From positions 175,836-239,835 of the forward strand of contig NZ_WESC01000006.1 in assembly GCF_009184905.1 (NCBI RefSeq): a DNA stretch of 64,000 nt, read 5' to 3'. Positions within the stretch are counted from its first letter, which is position 1; every line of letters begins with the position of its first letter. The translations under genes and the position numbers were made by a program. Below the pieces are notes generated by a model that saw nothing but the letters and a program-made list of their open reading frames with translations, was not told where the DNA came from and ran no database searches. The stretch is from Parvibaculum sedimenti (GTDB taxonomy: Bacteria > Pseudomonadota > Alphaproteobacteria > Parvibaculales > Parvibaculaceae). This document shows positions 36,433 through 47,208 of this stretch, in pieces.

Positions 36433-37752
36433 GTGAAACATCTCGTCGCTAGCCTTGCCGTCACCTTCGCTCTTATCGGCCTTTCGGCCTGTGGCGAGGA
36501 CTCGACCCTACCGGCTACGGCCGGCTATGGCCCCCATCCGACCTTGCCGCAACCGCAGTCGAGCGCGCTACCGACGGTGAATATCGCAACCGCTGTCGGC
36601 TGGCCCGAGGGCGGGGCGCCGAAGCCCGCCGAGGGGTTTGCGGTGAAGGCCTTTGCCAGGGACCTCGATCATCCACGTTGGCTCCTGGTGCTTCCCAATG
36701 GCGATGTGCTGGTCGCCGAAACCAACGGGCCGAAGAGGCCTGACGACAGCAAGGGGATCACGGGCTGGGTTGCAGGCATTGTCATGAAAATGGCGGGCGC
36801 CGAGACGCCGAGCGCCAATCGCATCACGCTGCTGCGCGACACCAATGGCGACGGCGTTGCCGATGTCCGGCACGTCTTTCTGAAAGATCTCAATTCGCCC
36901 TTCGGCATGGCGCTGGTGGGCAATGACCTCTACGTCGCCGACAGCGATGCGTTGCTCCGCTTTCCCTACAAGGCGGGCGAGACGGAAATCGGCGAGCCGG
37001 GTGTGAAGGTCATCGATCTCCCTGCCGGTCCGATCAACCATCACTGGACGAAGAACGTCATTGCGAGCCCGGACGGCAAGCGCCTCTATGTCACCGTGGG
37101 CTCAAACAGCAATGTCGGCGAAAACGGGCTCGACAAGGAAGTGGGCCGGGCGGCCATTTACGAGGTCGATATAGCGACGGGCAGGTCGCGCATCTTTGCA
37201 TCGGGTCTGCGCAATCCGAACGGCATGGATTGGGAGCCCGTCACCGGCACGCTCTGGACCGTGGTCAACGAGCGCGACGAAATTGGCAACGACCTCGTTC
37301 CCGACTATATGACCTCGGTGAAGGATGGAGCTTTTTACGGCTGGCCCTTCGTCTACTACGGCGAGCATGTCGATGCCCGTGTGTCGCCGCAGGACCCGGC
37401 GCTGGTTGCGAAAGCCATCGCGCCCGATTATGCGCTCGGTTCGCATACGGCTTCGCTCGGGCTCCACTTCTATCGTGGTGATCTGTTCCCGGCGCAGTAC
37501 AAGGGCGGCGCCTTTATCGGTCAGCATGGTTCCTGGAACCGCAAACCTCGCAGCGGCTACAAGGTGATCTTCGTGGCGTTCAAGGACGGCAAGCCCGTTG
37601 GGCTGCCCAAGGATGTGCTGGCAGGTTTCGTGAACGAGGATGGCGATGCGCTGGGGCGTCCGGTGGGCGTTTTCGAAGACAAGGCAGGTGCGCTGCTCGT
37701 CGCCGACGATGTGGGCAACATCGTCTGGCGCCTGGTGCCGGCGGTCAAATAA
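36433..37752 (+). CDS. Sorbosone dehydrogenase-like beta-propeller lipoprotein
   Basis: A 439-residue secreted lipoprotein: GTG start at 36433, signal peptide and lipobox ending Leu-Ser-Ala-Cys at Cys20. The mature part is a six-bladed beta-propeller of the glucose/sorbosone dehydrogenase family, which in characterised members oxidises sugars or aldehydes with PQQ. Recognisable segments are [48 protein letters not shown] and [18 protein letters not shown]. Catalytic activity and cofactor are inference. It lies between two terminators and so is monocistronic, next to an aldehyde dehydrogenase that could work on related compounds. Confidence 0.87.
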   Translation: MKHLVASLAVTFALIGLSACGEDSTLPATAGYGPHPTLPQPQSSALPTVNIATAVGWPEGGAPKPAEGFAVKAFARDLDHPRWLLVLPNGDVLVAETNGPKRPDDSKGITGWVAGIVMKMAGAETPSANRITLLRDTNGDGVADVRHVFLKDLNSPFGMALVGNDLYVADSDALLRFPYKAGETEIGEPGVKVIDLPAGPINHHWTKNVIASPDGKRLYVTVGSNSNVGENGLDKEVGRAAIYEVDIATGRSRIFASGLRNPNGMDWEPVTGTLWTVVNERDEIGNDLVPDYMTSVKDGAFYGWPFVYYGEHVDARVSPQDPALVAKAIAPDYALGSHTASLGLHFYRGDLFPAQYKGGAFIGQHGSWNRKPRSGYKVIFVAFKDGKPVGLPKDVLAGFVNEDGDALGRPVGVFEDKAGALLVADDVGNIVWRLVPAVK

Positions 37753-37761
37753 GAACAAAGA

Positions 37762-37787
37762 AAAGGCGGCTCTTGCGAGCCGCCTTT
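37762..37787. terminator. Bidirectional terminator, sorbosone dehydrogenase-like gene / rhlE
   Basis: An 11-bp perfect stem (37762-37772 with 37777-37787) with loop TTGC. A-rich before and T-rich after, so it serves both convergent genes. Confidence 0.87.
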
Positions 37788-37809
37788 AAATTCTGGAAGG
37801 AACGGGGCT

Positions 37810-39408
<1,599 letters not shown>

Positions 39409-39540
39409 ATAATGAGGCCTGTTCTACCATGTACATGCTGCCCGATGGTGGCCCACTTCGAGGGCCCGTGGACGCTTTGTCTTAGGGGGCAGCGTCTTTG
39501 CGCGTCGTTCCGCGGCCGCGCGGTCCGCAATTCCACGCAA

Positions 39541-39568
39541 TACATAGGGATTAACAGGCTTTTGTCAA
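39541..39568 (-). promoter_or_regulatory. Candidate sigma-70 promoter of rhlE
   Basis: On the minus strand, TTGACA (39568-39563) is followed after 16 bases by TATGTA (39546-39541). The predicted leader to the rhlE start would be about 125 bases and contains GC-rich inverted segments. The -35 is perfect and the -10 is weak. Confidence 0.5.
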
Positions 39569-39600
39569 TCGCGGCTCGGCCCGGGAGCCAGCCTTATAGC

Positions 39601-40140
39601 CTAAAGCCCGCCGCCAAATGGCGAGATATTGGTGTTCTGTGGCGGAAACATCGCAGCGAGAAGCGATTGCATGGCTGAGCGATATGCGCCGTCGCCAGGG
39701 CCGGTTACCGCGTCGCCGGAGAGCGCGCCGCGCGCGATCATGCGATCGCCGGAGCAATAAACGGCGACCACGCGAAGCGACGATCCCGCCACCGCCTCGC
39801 CGCCACCGAGCGCTCCGGGCGTTTCACACGCCGCTTCGCTGGGCGTGCCTGCACCGTTAAAGACCAGCACCAGACGCGTACCCTGACCGGGCTTGGCGCC
39901 TTGGGGCAGAAGCCTGAGCGGCGTCCCCCCGGCCCATGCGGGTCCGTGCAGCCCGGCAATGGCCGCTTCACCGCTCATGCCCGGTGCGGGCGATCCGTAA
40001 AGTTCGACGTTGAAGCCCGCCGCGTGAACAGTCGACGGCTTGTAGAGCGAGGTCTGCTGGACATAGGAGACGACGGGGAGCGACAGAGCGGCGGACGCAT
40101 AAAGTGAAGCTGCCGCAATGGTCAGAATGATTTTCTTCAT
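39601..40140 (-). CDS. Hypothetical secreted protein
   Basis: A 179-residue protein I do not recognise. ATG 40140 follows AAGGAG. A clear signal peptide (MKKIILTIAAASLYASAALS) should export it to the periplasm. The mature part is Gly/Ala-rich and contains two cysteines (SEAACETPG and VAVYCSGDR) that could pair. It keeps a regular beta-rich pattern (GTRLVLVFNGAG, SSLRVVAVYCSGDRMIARG). The neighbouring genes give no functional hint. Confidence 0.7.
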   Translation of the reverse strand: MKKIILTIAAASLYASAALSLPVVSYVQQTSLYKPSTVHAAGFNVELYGSPAPGMSGEAAIAGLHGPAWAGGTPLRLLPQGAKPGQGTRLVLVFNGAGTPSEAACETPGALGGGEAVAGSSLRVVAVYCSGDRMIARGALSGDAVTGPGDGAYRSAMQSLLAAMFPPQNTNISPFGGGL

Positions 40141-40218
40141 TTCCCACTACTCCTTCGTCGTGACCGCTTCAGGAACTGTGGATCACGATGGAGAAGCGTA
40201 AACCGAATTACGTGGCCT

Positions 40219-42255
40219 TCATATATCCAGATCGGTTGCGAAGGCGGCGCGTTCCTGGATGAACTGGAATCTGAGCTCCGGCTTGTTGCCCATCAGGCGG
40301 TCGATGGAGCCCTTGGTTTCCTTCACCTGGTCCTCCGGGACGGTGACGCGGAGGAGCGTGCGCTTGGAGCGGACCATCGTCGTTTCCTTGAGCTGCGCGG
40401 GAAGCATTTCACCCAAGCCCTTGAAACGACTGATTTCTACCTTGCCGTTGCTCTTGAACTCTTTTCTCAGGAGTTCGTCCTTGTGGGCGTCGTCGCGCGC
40501 GTAGGCGGTCTTGCCGCCCTGCGTCAGCTTGTAGAGCGGCGGCACCGCCAGATAGAGGTGCCCGCGCCGGATCAGCTCCGGCGTCTCCTGATAGAAGAAG
40601 GTGATGAGCAGCGAGGCGATATGCGCACCGTCGACGTCGGCGTCGGTCATGATGATGACCTTGTCGTAGCGCAGGTCTTCGTCGCGGTAATGCGAGCCGG
40701 TGCGCACGCCGAGCGCCTGAACGAGGTCGCTGATCTGCTGGTTCTGCTGCAACTTCGCGCCGCTGGCCGAGGCGACGTTCAGGATCTTGCCGCGTAGGGG
40801 CAGGATCGCCTGCGTGGCGCGGTCGCGGGCCTGCTTGGCGGAGCCGCCGGCGCTGTCGCCTTCGACGATGAAGAGCTCCGAGCCCGCCGCGCCCGCCTGC
40901 GCGCAATCGGCGAGCTTGCCGGGCAGGCGCAGCTTTCGCGTCGCGGTCTTGCGCGCCACATCCTTTTCTTGCCGCCGACGCAGACGGTCTTCCGAGCGGT
41001 CGATCACCCAGTCGAGAAGCTTGTTCGCCTGTTGCGGCGAGTTGGTCAGCCAATGGTCGAAGTGGTCGCCGATGGCTTTTTCGACGAGGCGCTGCGCCTC
41101 CGAGCTGGCGAGCTTCTCCTTGGTCTGGCCCTGAAACTCCGGCTCGCGGATGAAGACGGAGAGCAGCACCGTCGCGGTGCCCAGCACGTCTTCGGCTTGG
41201 ATCTGCGAGGCCTTCTTGTTGCCGACCATGTCGGCATAATTCTTCAGGCCCCTGGTGAGCGCGGTGCGGAGACCGGCCTCATGCGTGCCGCCTTCGGGCG
41301 TCGGCACCGTGTTGCAGTAGGAATGGACGAAGCCTTCCTCGCCGCCATGCCAGGCAATGGCCCATTCGGCCGCGCCGTGCGCGCCCGCCCGCGAGACCTT
41401 GCCGGAGAAGGGCTCGGCGGTCACCCAATCCTTCTCGCCGATTTCAGCGCGGAGGAAGTCGACGAGGCCGGCCGGGAAATGCAGCACGTCCTCGGCGGGC
41501 GTCTCGTCCTTGATAAGTTCGGGCGCGCAGTGCCAGCGGATTTCGACGCCGCCGAAGAGATAGGCCTTGGACCGCGCCATGCGATAGAGGCGGCCCGGCT
41601 TGAAGGCCGCGCCCTTGCCGAAGATGTCTGCGTCGGGGTGGAAGGTGATGCGCGTGCCGCGACGGTTCTGAACGCGGCCTTCCTCGATGAGCTTCGTCTG
41701 TGGCGCGCCGCGCGCATAAATCTGGCGATAGAGCTTCTGCTCGCGCGCGACCTCGACTTCGAGCCGGTCGGAAAGCGCGTTCACCACCGAGACGCCGACG
41801 CCATGAAGGCCGCCCGAGGTCTCATAGGCCTTGCCACCGAACTTGCCGCCCGAATGGAGCGTTGTGAGGATGACTTCCAGCGCCGACTTGTTCCTGAATT
41901 TCGGGTGCGGGTCTACGGGAATGCCGCGGCCATTGTCGGCCACCGTCAGGCTGCCGTCGGCATGGAACGACACGTCGATCCAGTTCGCGTGGCCTGCGAC
42001 CGCCTCGTCCATCGAGTTGTCGAGGACTTCGGCGAAGAGGTGATGCAGCGCCTTCTCGTCGGTGCCGCCGATATACATGCCCGGGCGGCGCCGTACAGGC
42101 TCCAGACCTTCCAGAACCTCGATGTCCTTGGCCGAATAGCTGTCGTCGTCCTTCGCCGCGGCTTTGGGCGCGGATTTGACGGGCTTCTGCGCCTTGGGCG
42201 CGGCGGCAAAGAGATCGCTGGTATCGTCGGAATTGGACGTCTTGCGGGCGGCCAT
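40219..42255 (-). CDS. parE: DNA topoisomerase IV subunit B
   Basis: A 678-residue ATPase subunit of topoisomerase IV, which unlinks daughter chromosomes. A Lys/Ala-rich N-terminal extension of about 35 residues precedes the GHKL ATPase domain, with EVLDNSMDEA, VADNGRGIPVD and GGLHGVGVSVVNALS. The transducer follows, and then the TOPRIM domain with EGDSAGGSAKQARDR and the metal-binding DADVDG. ParE rather than GyrB is indicated by the overall length and lack of the GyrB insertion, together with EDLRYDKVIIMTDADVDGAH-type spacing. Confidence 0.95.
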   Translation of the reverse strand: MAARKTSNSDDTSDLFAAAPKAQKPVKSAPKAAAKDDDSYSAKDIEVLEGLEPVRRRPGMYIGGTDEKALHHLFAEVLDNSMDEAVAGHANWIDVSFHADGSLTVADNGRGIPVDPHPKFRNKSALEVILTTLHSGGKFGGKAYETSGGLHGVGVSVVNALSDRLEVEVAREQKLYRQIYARGAPQTKLIEEGRVQNRRGTRITFHPDADIFGKGAAFKPGRLYRMARSKAYLFGGVEIRWHCAPELIKDETPAEDVLHFPAGLVDFLRAEIGEKDWVTAEPFSGKVSRAGAHGAAEWAIAWHGGEEGFVHSYCNTVPTPEGGTHEAGLRTALTRGLKNYADMVGNKKASQIQAEDVLGTATVLLSVFIREPEFQGQTKEKLASSEAQRLVEKAIGDHFDHWLTNSPQQANKLLDWVIDRSEDRLRRRQEKDVARKTATRKLRLPGKLADCAQAGAAGSELFIVEGDSAGGSAKQARDRATQAILPLRGKILNVASASGAKLQQNQQISDLVQALGVRTGSHYRDEDLRYDKVIIMTDADVDGAHIASLLITFFYQETPELIRRGHLYLAVPPLYKLTQGGKTAYARDDAHKDELLRKEFKSNGKVEISRFKGLGEMLPAQLKETTMVRSKRTLLRVTVPEDQVKETKGSIDRLMGNKPELRFQFIQERAAFATDLDI

Positions 42256-42460
42256 GAAAACTCAAACTTCAATCTGGGGGAACGAATCGAGGCCGATTGT
42301 AGGGCCGGGGAGGCGGAGGGGGCAAATGGCGCGGCACTTCGCGCACCACAATTTCGTGAGGCTTCACAAGTCCCTCAGGACAACGCCCGCTATGGCCGTT
42401 GGCGTTTCTGATAGGTTATGGTCGCTTGAGGAATTGGTCGAGCGGACTTCGAGGTGATAC

Positions 42461-42778
42461 ATGGCATTCAATAAAGGGAGGCCTTACCGCAGTTCATCCC
42501 TAGTCTCAGACGGGGGCCTGATCGGAACATCTGATACTGACTATTTCTATTTTTTCTGTCCGCGATGCAAAGATAAGCACGTCATGCGGATTCTGGACTA
42601 TGGGCATCATGTTCCAGATGAGCTGGGCGGAAGCCACTATCCAAACGAGCGCCCGAAGGCCGCTAAGGATTTTACCCTCGCATTCAAACTTTATTGCTCT
42701 AAGTGCAGGTTAACAGATTTCGTAAAAATCAGCAGTACGGGATGGCAAGGCGGCCAGTTACCGGAAAAGTCAAATTAG
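42461..42778 (+). CDS. Small zinc-ribbon hypothetical protein
   Basis: A 105-residue protein of unknown function. GAGGTGA precedes ATG 42461. It has two CxxC pairs, CPRC near residue 33 and CSKC near 80, about 45 residues apart, so it probably binds one zinc ion. No known family is recognised. The base composition is less GC-rich than in the flanking genes and codon choice is different (many AT-ending codons), which suggests horizontal acquisition. It lies between parE and an O-methyltransferase, with a small membrane protein gene next to it. Confidence 0.7.
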   Translation: MAFNKGRPYRSSSLVSDGGLIGTSDTDYFYFFCPRCKDKHVMRILDYGHHVPDELGGSHYPNERPKAAKDFTLAFKLYCSKCRLTDFVKISSTGWQGGQLPEKSN

Positions 42779-42868
42779 GACAGCTTAGCTTTATGTTGCC
42801 GTGCGAGGCTCAATCTTGCGACAGGCGTGTGCGTACGACCAATCAGACTGAGACAAAAGGGGGGAAGG

Positions 42869-43114
42869 ATGGAATTCGTGCCGATTGCTCTGACATTTCT
42901 CATTTTTGCCGGGAGTCTCTTGGGATTCTTTTGCTCCAAGAACAAAGGCTTTGGAAAATATACGACGAGCTTGCTGCTTTTAATCCTTGTGCTTTTTGTC
43001 GGAGCGGTTGCGTTTGTTACCGGCAAAATAGATTGGCCAAACCTTGGAAATCTGCTTTTCGCCATTGCCGGTTATGCAGGTGGACTAGTTACGCCGAAGG
43101 ACGATCAGGGATAA
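42869..43114 (+). CDS. Small membrane protein, unknown
   Basis: An 81-residue protein starting at ATG 42869 directly after GGGGGAAGG. It has two or three hydrophobic helices (about residues 3-20, 29-47 and 53-70) and short charged loops. No family is recognised. Its base composition is less GC-rich than the core genes, like its neighbour at 42461, so the two form one small acquired block. Confidence 0.6.
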   Translation: MEFVPIALTFLIFAGSLLGFFCSKNKGFGKYTTSLLLLILVLFVGAVAFVTGKIDWPNLGNLLFAIAGYAGGLVTPKDDQG

Positions 43115-43190
43115 ATTCGAGCTGCACGTTTAACAGACCTACCTCTACCAAGAGTTCAATCGCGAACTTGATCTTGCTTACTCCTCTATT

Positions 43191-43277
43191 CGTCGCGCCC
43201 CGGCTTGTCCGGGGCATCCACGTCTTCCTTCTGCGACGACGAAGACGTGGATGGCCCGAATAAATCGGGCCATGACG
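43191..43277. repeat. Palindromic intergenic repeat (three nested hairpins)
   Basis: Three adjoining inverted repeats: 43197-43203 with 43209-43215 (GCCCCGG/CCGGGGC), 43215-43227 with 43241-43253 (a 13-bp perfect arm, CATCCACGTCTTC), and 43251-43259 with 43265-43273 (ATGGCCCGA/TCGGGCCAT). The whole unit is also one large imperfect palindrome, beginning CGTC-CGCCCCGGCTTGTCC and ending GGGCCATGACG. Such elements are widespread between genes in alphaproteobacteria and behave like REP/mobile palindromic units. This one sits between an acquired islet and a convergent methyltransferase, and may also stop transcription. Confidence 0.75.
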
Positions 43278-43294
43278 ATGGAGTGGGCAGAAGG

Positions 43295-44404
43295 TCACAC
43301 CGGACTTGCCTCGATCACGCTCGCAAGCCCGATGGTCGGTACGATGCGCTCCAGCCGGAAGCCCGCCTTGGCCATCAGCGCGGCATATTCCGGCTCCGTG
43401 CGTTCGCGGCCCGTTGTTGCCACCAGCATTTCGAGATCGAGGAACTTCGAGAAATGCGCCACGCCCGGCGCGGGGATCACGTGCTCGATCAACAGCAGCT
43501 TGCCGGTTGCCGGAATCTTCGCGCGGATGTTTTTCATGATGAGGATCGACTCTTCGTCGGACCAGTCATGGATGATGTGCTTCATCACATAGGCGTCGCC
43601 GCCGCCCGGCACGGAATCGAAGAAGCTGCCGCCATGCGTCTCGGCGCGGGGCCCAAGTCCTGCTGCGTCGAAATAGCGGCGCGCGCCCTCGGCCGTGTGC
43701 GGCAGATCGAAGAGGATGCCCTTCATGCCCGGATTGAGCATCAGGATGGAGCCGAGAACGGCGCCATATCCACCACCGATGTCGGCAACCGTCTTGAAAG
43801 GCGAGAAGTCGTAGGCGGCCAGCACCGGATCGATCTCCATCTCCGAGACGTTGACCATGCCCTTGTCGAAAATATCGGCGCGCACCGGATTGCCCGAAAT
43901 ATATTCAAAGGACTTCATGCCGTGCAGATGTTCAATGGCGTTGCGGCCCGTCGCCACGCAATGGCTGAGCGCGCCCCAATTGTCCCAGTTGAGGCTCCCC
44001 TGATAAATCGAGAAATAGCGCATCGACTGCGGATGATCCGTCCTCAGCGTCGCGCCCATTGGCGTAAGGCGGAAATGGCCGATGCTGTCCTCGGCAAAAA
44101 TTCCGACAGTCGAGAGCGCGCGCATGACGCGATAAAGCGCCTCCGCGTTGGCGCCGCAATTCTCCGCCAGCGTCTGGCAGGAGATCGCTTCCTTTTCGCT
44201 CATCAGATCGGCAAGGCCGAGCTTTGCGATCAGGGATATGCATTGCGACGCCCAGAAACTTGTCAGCATTTCCAGAACCGCTACAGGCGGGGGCACCATC
44301 TTGCGGGTCAGCGCGATGAGTCCGTTCCTGATCCGGCCGAGAAAATTCACGATTGCCGCCGGCGGCAGCTTCGGCTTCGCCGTTCGTATCTTCACGCCCT
44401 GCAT
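43295..44404 (-). CDS. Class I O-methyltransferase (acetylserotonin-type)
   Basis: A 369-residue SAM-dependent O-methyltransferase with the plant-type two-domain layout. An N-terminal helical dimerisation domain (about residues 40-140, FWASQCISLIAKLGLADLM) is followed by the catalytic domain with SAM motif VADIGGGYGAVLG near residue 206. The catalytic His region reads KHIIHDWSDEESI. Such enzymes methylate hydroxyl groups of small aromatic compounds or act in secondary metabolism; the substrate is unknown. It is divergent from the old-yellow-enzyme gene. Confidence 0.88.
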   Translation of the reverse strand: MQGVKIRTAKPKLPPAAIVNFLGRIRNGLIALTRKMVPPPVAVLEMLTSFWASQCISLIAKLGLADLMSEKEAISCQTLAENCGANAEALYRVMRALSTVGIFAEDSIGHFRLTPMGATLRTDHPQSMRYFSIYQGSLNWDNWGALSHCVATGRNAIEHLHGMKSFEYISGNPVRADIFDKGMVNVSEMEIDPVLAAYDFSPFKTVADIGGGYGAVLGSILMLNPGMKGILFDLPHTAEGARRYFDAAGLGPRAETHGGSFFDSVPGGGDAYVMKHIIHDWSDEESILIMKNIRAKIPATGKLLLIEHVIPAPGVAHFSKFLDLEMLVATTGRERTEPEYAALMAKAGFRLERIVPTIGLASVIEASPV

Positions 44405-44541
44405 GGTGAGTTCCCCCTCTGCAACCGGACGGTATCAGCTTACGTGGGGTCCGTCTTGCGTCGCAATGGCGATATGAACCGGGCTTGATCGGTCCGACCG
44501 ATCTGTCACATTCGGTCACCAAGCAATTCAGGGGGAGTTTC

Positions 44542-45846
44542 ATGACGGATAAAATCAGCATCTCGACGCCGTTCACGCTGCCTTGCGGCGCTGTGCTCAA
44601 GAACCGCCTGTCCAAGGCCGCCATGACCGAGGGGCTGGGCGACGGACGCAATCGAGCCACCGAGGGTCATGTGAAGCTCTATCGCCGCTGGGCGGAGGGT
44701 GGCGCGGGCATGTTGCTCACGGGCAATGTGCATGTCGACCGGCGTTATCTTGAGCGGCCGGGCAATGTCGCTATCGACGGGCCGCAATCGGCCGAAGCGC
44801 TGGCGGCGCTGCGTGCCTATGCGGAGGCGGGCACGGTCAACAACACGCATCTCTGGATGCAGATCAGTCACGCGGGCAGGCAGACGCCGGCCTCGGTCAG
44901 CAAGGAGCCCGTCGGTCCCTCCGACAAGCAGCTCGACATGCCGGGCGCGCAGTTCGGCAAGCCGCGCGCGCTGACTGGTGCCGAGATCGAGGATGTCATC
45001 CGCCGCTTTGCCCACGCCGCCACCATTGCGCGTGAGACGGGATTCACCGGCGTGCAGATTCATGGCGCGCATGGCTATCTGATTTCGGAATTCCTTTCGC
45101 CGGACGTGAACAACCGCACGGATGAATGGGGCGGCAGCCTCGAAAACCGTGCGCGCCTGTTGCTCGAAACCGTTCGCGCGGTGCGCAAGGCGGTGGGTGC
45201 TGACTTCCCGGTCTCGGTGAAGCTCAACTCCGCCGACTTCCAGCGCGGTGGTTTCACGCATGAGGATTCGCTGAAGGTCGCAGGCTGGCTGAACGATGAA
45301 CATGTCGATCTGGTCGAGATTTCCGGCGGCACCTATGAGCAGCCTGCGCTCACCGGTCGCGAGGACATGACGCTTCATCCCGAGCGCACCGAGAAGCGGC
45401 GGCAGAGCACCATCGCGCGCGAAGCCTATTTTCTCGAATATGCAGCCGACATCCGCAAGGTGGTGTCGCTGCCACTGATGGTCACGGGCGGGTTCCGCAC
45501 GGTTGAGGGCATGAACGCAGCGCTGCAATCGGGTGCGACGGACATCATCGGCCTCGGTCGTCCGCTCTGCGTCGATCCGGCAATTGCGGCGAAGCTCCTT
45601 TGCGGAGAGGCACGCGAAACGGCTGCCTATGAAAAGACGCTGCGCATCGGGCCCGGGCTTCTCGGGCCGTCGAGCTCCATCGCGCTTCTTCGTGGCCTCA
45701 ATGGCTGGGGACAGCAGGCCTGGTTCTGCTTGCAGCTTTTGCGTATGGGGAGGGGTCTCGATCCGGATGTGAAGCTCGGCGTCTTCAAGGCGTTCCGCGA
45801 CTACGCGAAGAACGAAGCCAAGGCGGCTGCCGCGTTGGAGAGATAG
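44542..45846 (+). CDS. NADH:flavin oxidoreductase (old yellow enzyme family)
   Basis: A 434-residue FMN-dependent TIM-barrel reductase. ATG 44542 follows GGGGGAG. Recognisable elements are LKNRLSKAAMTEGL, QISHAGRQTP, FTGVQIHGAHGYLISEFLSPDVNNRTDEWGGS (with the substrate-binding HGAHGYL) and the phosphate-binding VTGGFRT and GLGRPL. The C-terminal about 60 residues extend past the barrel. The family reduces activated double bonds of enones or nitro compounds; the physiological substrate is unknown. Confidence 0.9.
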   Translation: MTDKISISTPFTLPCGAVLKNRLSKAAMTEGLGDGRNRATEGHVKLYRRWAEGGAGMLLTGNVHVDRRYLERPGNVAIDGPQSAEALAALRAYAEAGTVNNTHLWMQISHAGRQTPASVSKEPVGPSDKQLDMPGAQFGKPRALTGAEIEDVIRRFAHAATIARETGFTGVQIHGAHGYLISEFLSPDVNNRTDEWGGSLENRARLLLETVRAVRKAVGADFPVSVKLNSADFQRGGFTHEDSLKVAGWLNDEHVDLVEISGGTYEQPALTGREDMTLHPERTEKRRQSTIAREAYFLEYAADIRKVVSLPLMVTGGFRTVEGMNAALQSGATDIIGLGRPLCVDPAIAAKLLCGEARETAAYEKTLRIGPGLLGPSSSIALLRGLNGWGQQAWFCLQLLRMGRGLDPDVKLGVFKAFRDYAKNEAKAAAALER

Positions 45847-45858
45847 GGGAAATTCGTT

Positions 45859-45892
45859 CTTCGAGACGCGGGCTGAAGCCTGCGTCTCGAAG
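45859..45892. terminator. Hairpin between convergent reductase and YgcG-like genes
   Basis: An 11-bp perfect stem (45859-45869 with 45882-45892) in the 61-base gap between two convergent stop codons. No long T-run is present. Confidence 0.55.
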
Positions 45893-45907
45893 GGCGAGGC
45901 CAAGGCC

Positions 45908-46615
45908 TTACCACCGGCCTGAAGACCCGCCGCCGCCGGAGCTTCCGCCACCGCCGCCGAAGCCGCCTCCGCCTCCGCCAAATCCGCCGCCACCGCCGCC
46001 CCACCAGATGCCGGGCCCGCGTCCGCCGCGGCGGCGCGCATTGCCGGCGACGAACATCCAGATCAGGAAGAACACGATGAAGGGTAAAGCGTTCTTCCAG
46101 TCCCCCTGATCCTGCCTGGGTGCGGGGAGCGAGCCACCGCCCAGTACCTTCAGGATCGCGGCGGTACCGTCCTCAATGCCGCCCGGCAGATCGCCCGCCT
46201 TGAAGCGCGGCGTGACAATGTCCCGAATGATCTGTGAGGAGAGTGCGTCGGTCAGCGTGCCTTCGAGCCCATAGCCGACCTCGATCCGCAACTCATGTTC
46301 GTTCGGCGCGATGAGAAAGAGAACGCCGTTGTTCTTGTCCTTCTGGCCGAGCTTCCAGATGCGAAAGGTTTCATTCGCATAAGTCGCTATGTCGTTGCCA
46401 TCGAGTGACGGCACTGTAGCGACGACGACCTGCTCGGTCGTCTTCGCTTCATGCGCGGCGAGCGCCGCCTCGATCTCGCGCGCCTTCTCAGCCGGCAGCA
46501 CATGCGCCGCATCGACCACGCGACCGGTGAGCGGCGGCGGGTTGATGGCCGCCATTGCGCTCGCGGCAAAGCCGAAGCAGAACAGGAGCGAGAGAAGGGC
46601 GGCGAGGCGCTTCAT
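45908..46615 (-). CDS. TPM-domain (YgcG family) membrane protein
   Basis: A 235-residue protein with a signal peptide, a periplasmic TPM_phosphatase domain (about residues 30-150; GRVVDAAHVLPAEKAREIEAAL and NNGVLFLIAPNEHELRIEVGYGLEG), one transmembrane helix (about 175-192) and a very Gly-rich tail ending SGGGGSSGRW. Proteins of this type occur paired with LemA, as here: the start codon overlaps the lemA stop by one base. A role in envelope maintenance or phosphatase-like activity has been proposed for the family; the function here is open. Confidence 0.9.
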   Translation of the reverse strand: MKRLAALLSLLFCFGFAASAMAAINPPPLTGRVVDAAHVLPAEKAREIEAALAAHEAKTTEQVVVATVPSLDGNDIATYANETFRIWKLGQKDKNNGVLFLIAPNEHELRIEVGYGLEGTLTDALSSQIIRDIVTPRFKAGDLPGGIEDGTAAILKVLGGGSLPAPRQDQGDWKNALPFIVFFLIWMFVAGNARRRGGRGPGIWWGGGGGGFGGGGGGFGGGGGSSGGGGSSGRW

Positions 46616-47208
46616 CAGAACTGGACCTGCGGCGCTTTCTCCGCGCCGGGCTCGGCCGCGAAGTTCGCCTTGGGCTTCGCGTCGGCATAGAAGAACGCGG
46701 CGACGAGACGGCCGGGGAAGGTCCGGAGCGTTGTGTTGTAGGTCTGTACGGCGGCGATGTAATCGCGCCGCGCAACGGAGATGCGGTTCTCGGTTCCTTC
46801 AAGCTGCGATTGCAACGTCAGGAAATTCTCGTTGGCCTTGAGCTGCGGATATTGCTCCGACACGACCAGAAGCCGCGACAGGGCGCCGCCAAGCTCGCGT
46901 TGGGCGGCCTGATAATTTGCAACGGCCTTTTCGTCGGTCGGGTCGGGCGCGGTAAGCTGGCCGACGCGGGCGCGGGCATTCGTCACTTCGGTCAGCACCT
47001 TTTCTTCATGTGCTGCATAGCCCTTCACCGTCGCAACGAGATTGGGCACAAGGTCCGCGCGCCGCTGATACTGGTTGAGCACCTGGCTCCATGCAGCATT
47101 CGCCGCCTCATCCTGGCGCGGGATCACATTGATGTTGGAAAATATCCAGACACCGATCAGCGCAATGACGGCGAGAATTCCCAAAATGACAGCGCGGCCG
47201 TTCGACAT
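46615..47208 (-). CDS. lemA: LemA family protein
   Basis: A 197-residue membrane-anchored LemA protein: one N-terminal transmembrane helix (about residues 7-25) and a long helical bundle with the conserved EAANAAWSQVLNQYQRRADLVPNLVATVKGYA. LemA-like proteins are usually encoded directly before a TPM/YgcG protein, the arrangement here. The molecular role is not known. Confidence 0.92.
   Translation of the reverse strand: MSNGRAVILGILAVIALIGVWIFSNINVIPRQDEAANAAWSQVLNQYQRRADLVPNLVATVKGYAAHEEKVLTEVTNARARVGQLTAPDPTDEKAVANYQAAQRELGGALSRLLVVSEQYPQLKANENFLTLQSQLEGTENRISVARRDYIAAVQTYNTTLRTFPGRLVAAFFYADAKPKANFAAEPGAEKAPQVQF

Noticed and set aside
40969..42411. 480-codon plus-strand frame over parE
   Set aside because: Shadow of parE, whose GHKL and TOPRIM motifs are complete.
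42256..42460. Additional gene before the zinc-ribbon protein
   Set aside because: Frames here are shadows of parE or lack a start and ribosome-binding site; it is best read as the intergenic region holding the promoters.
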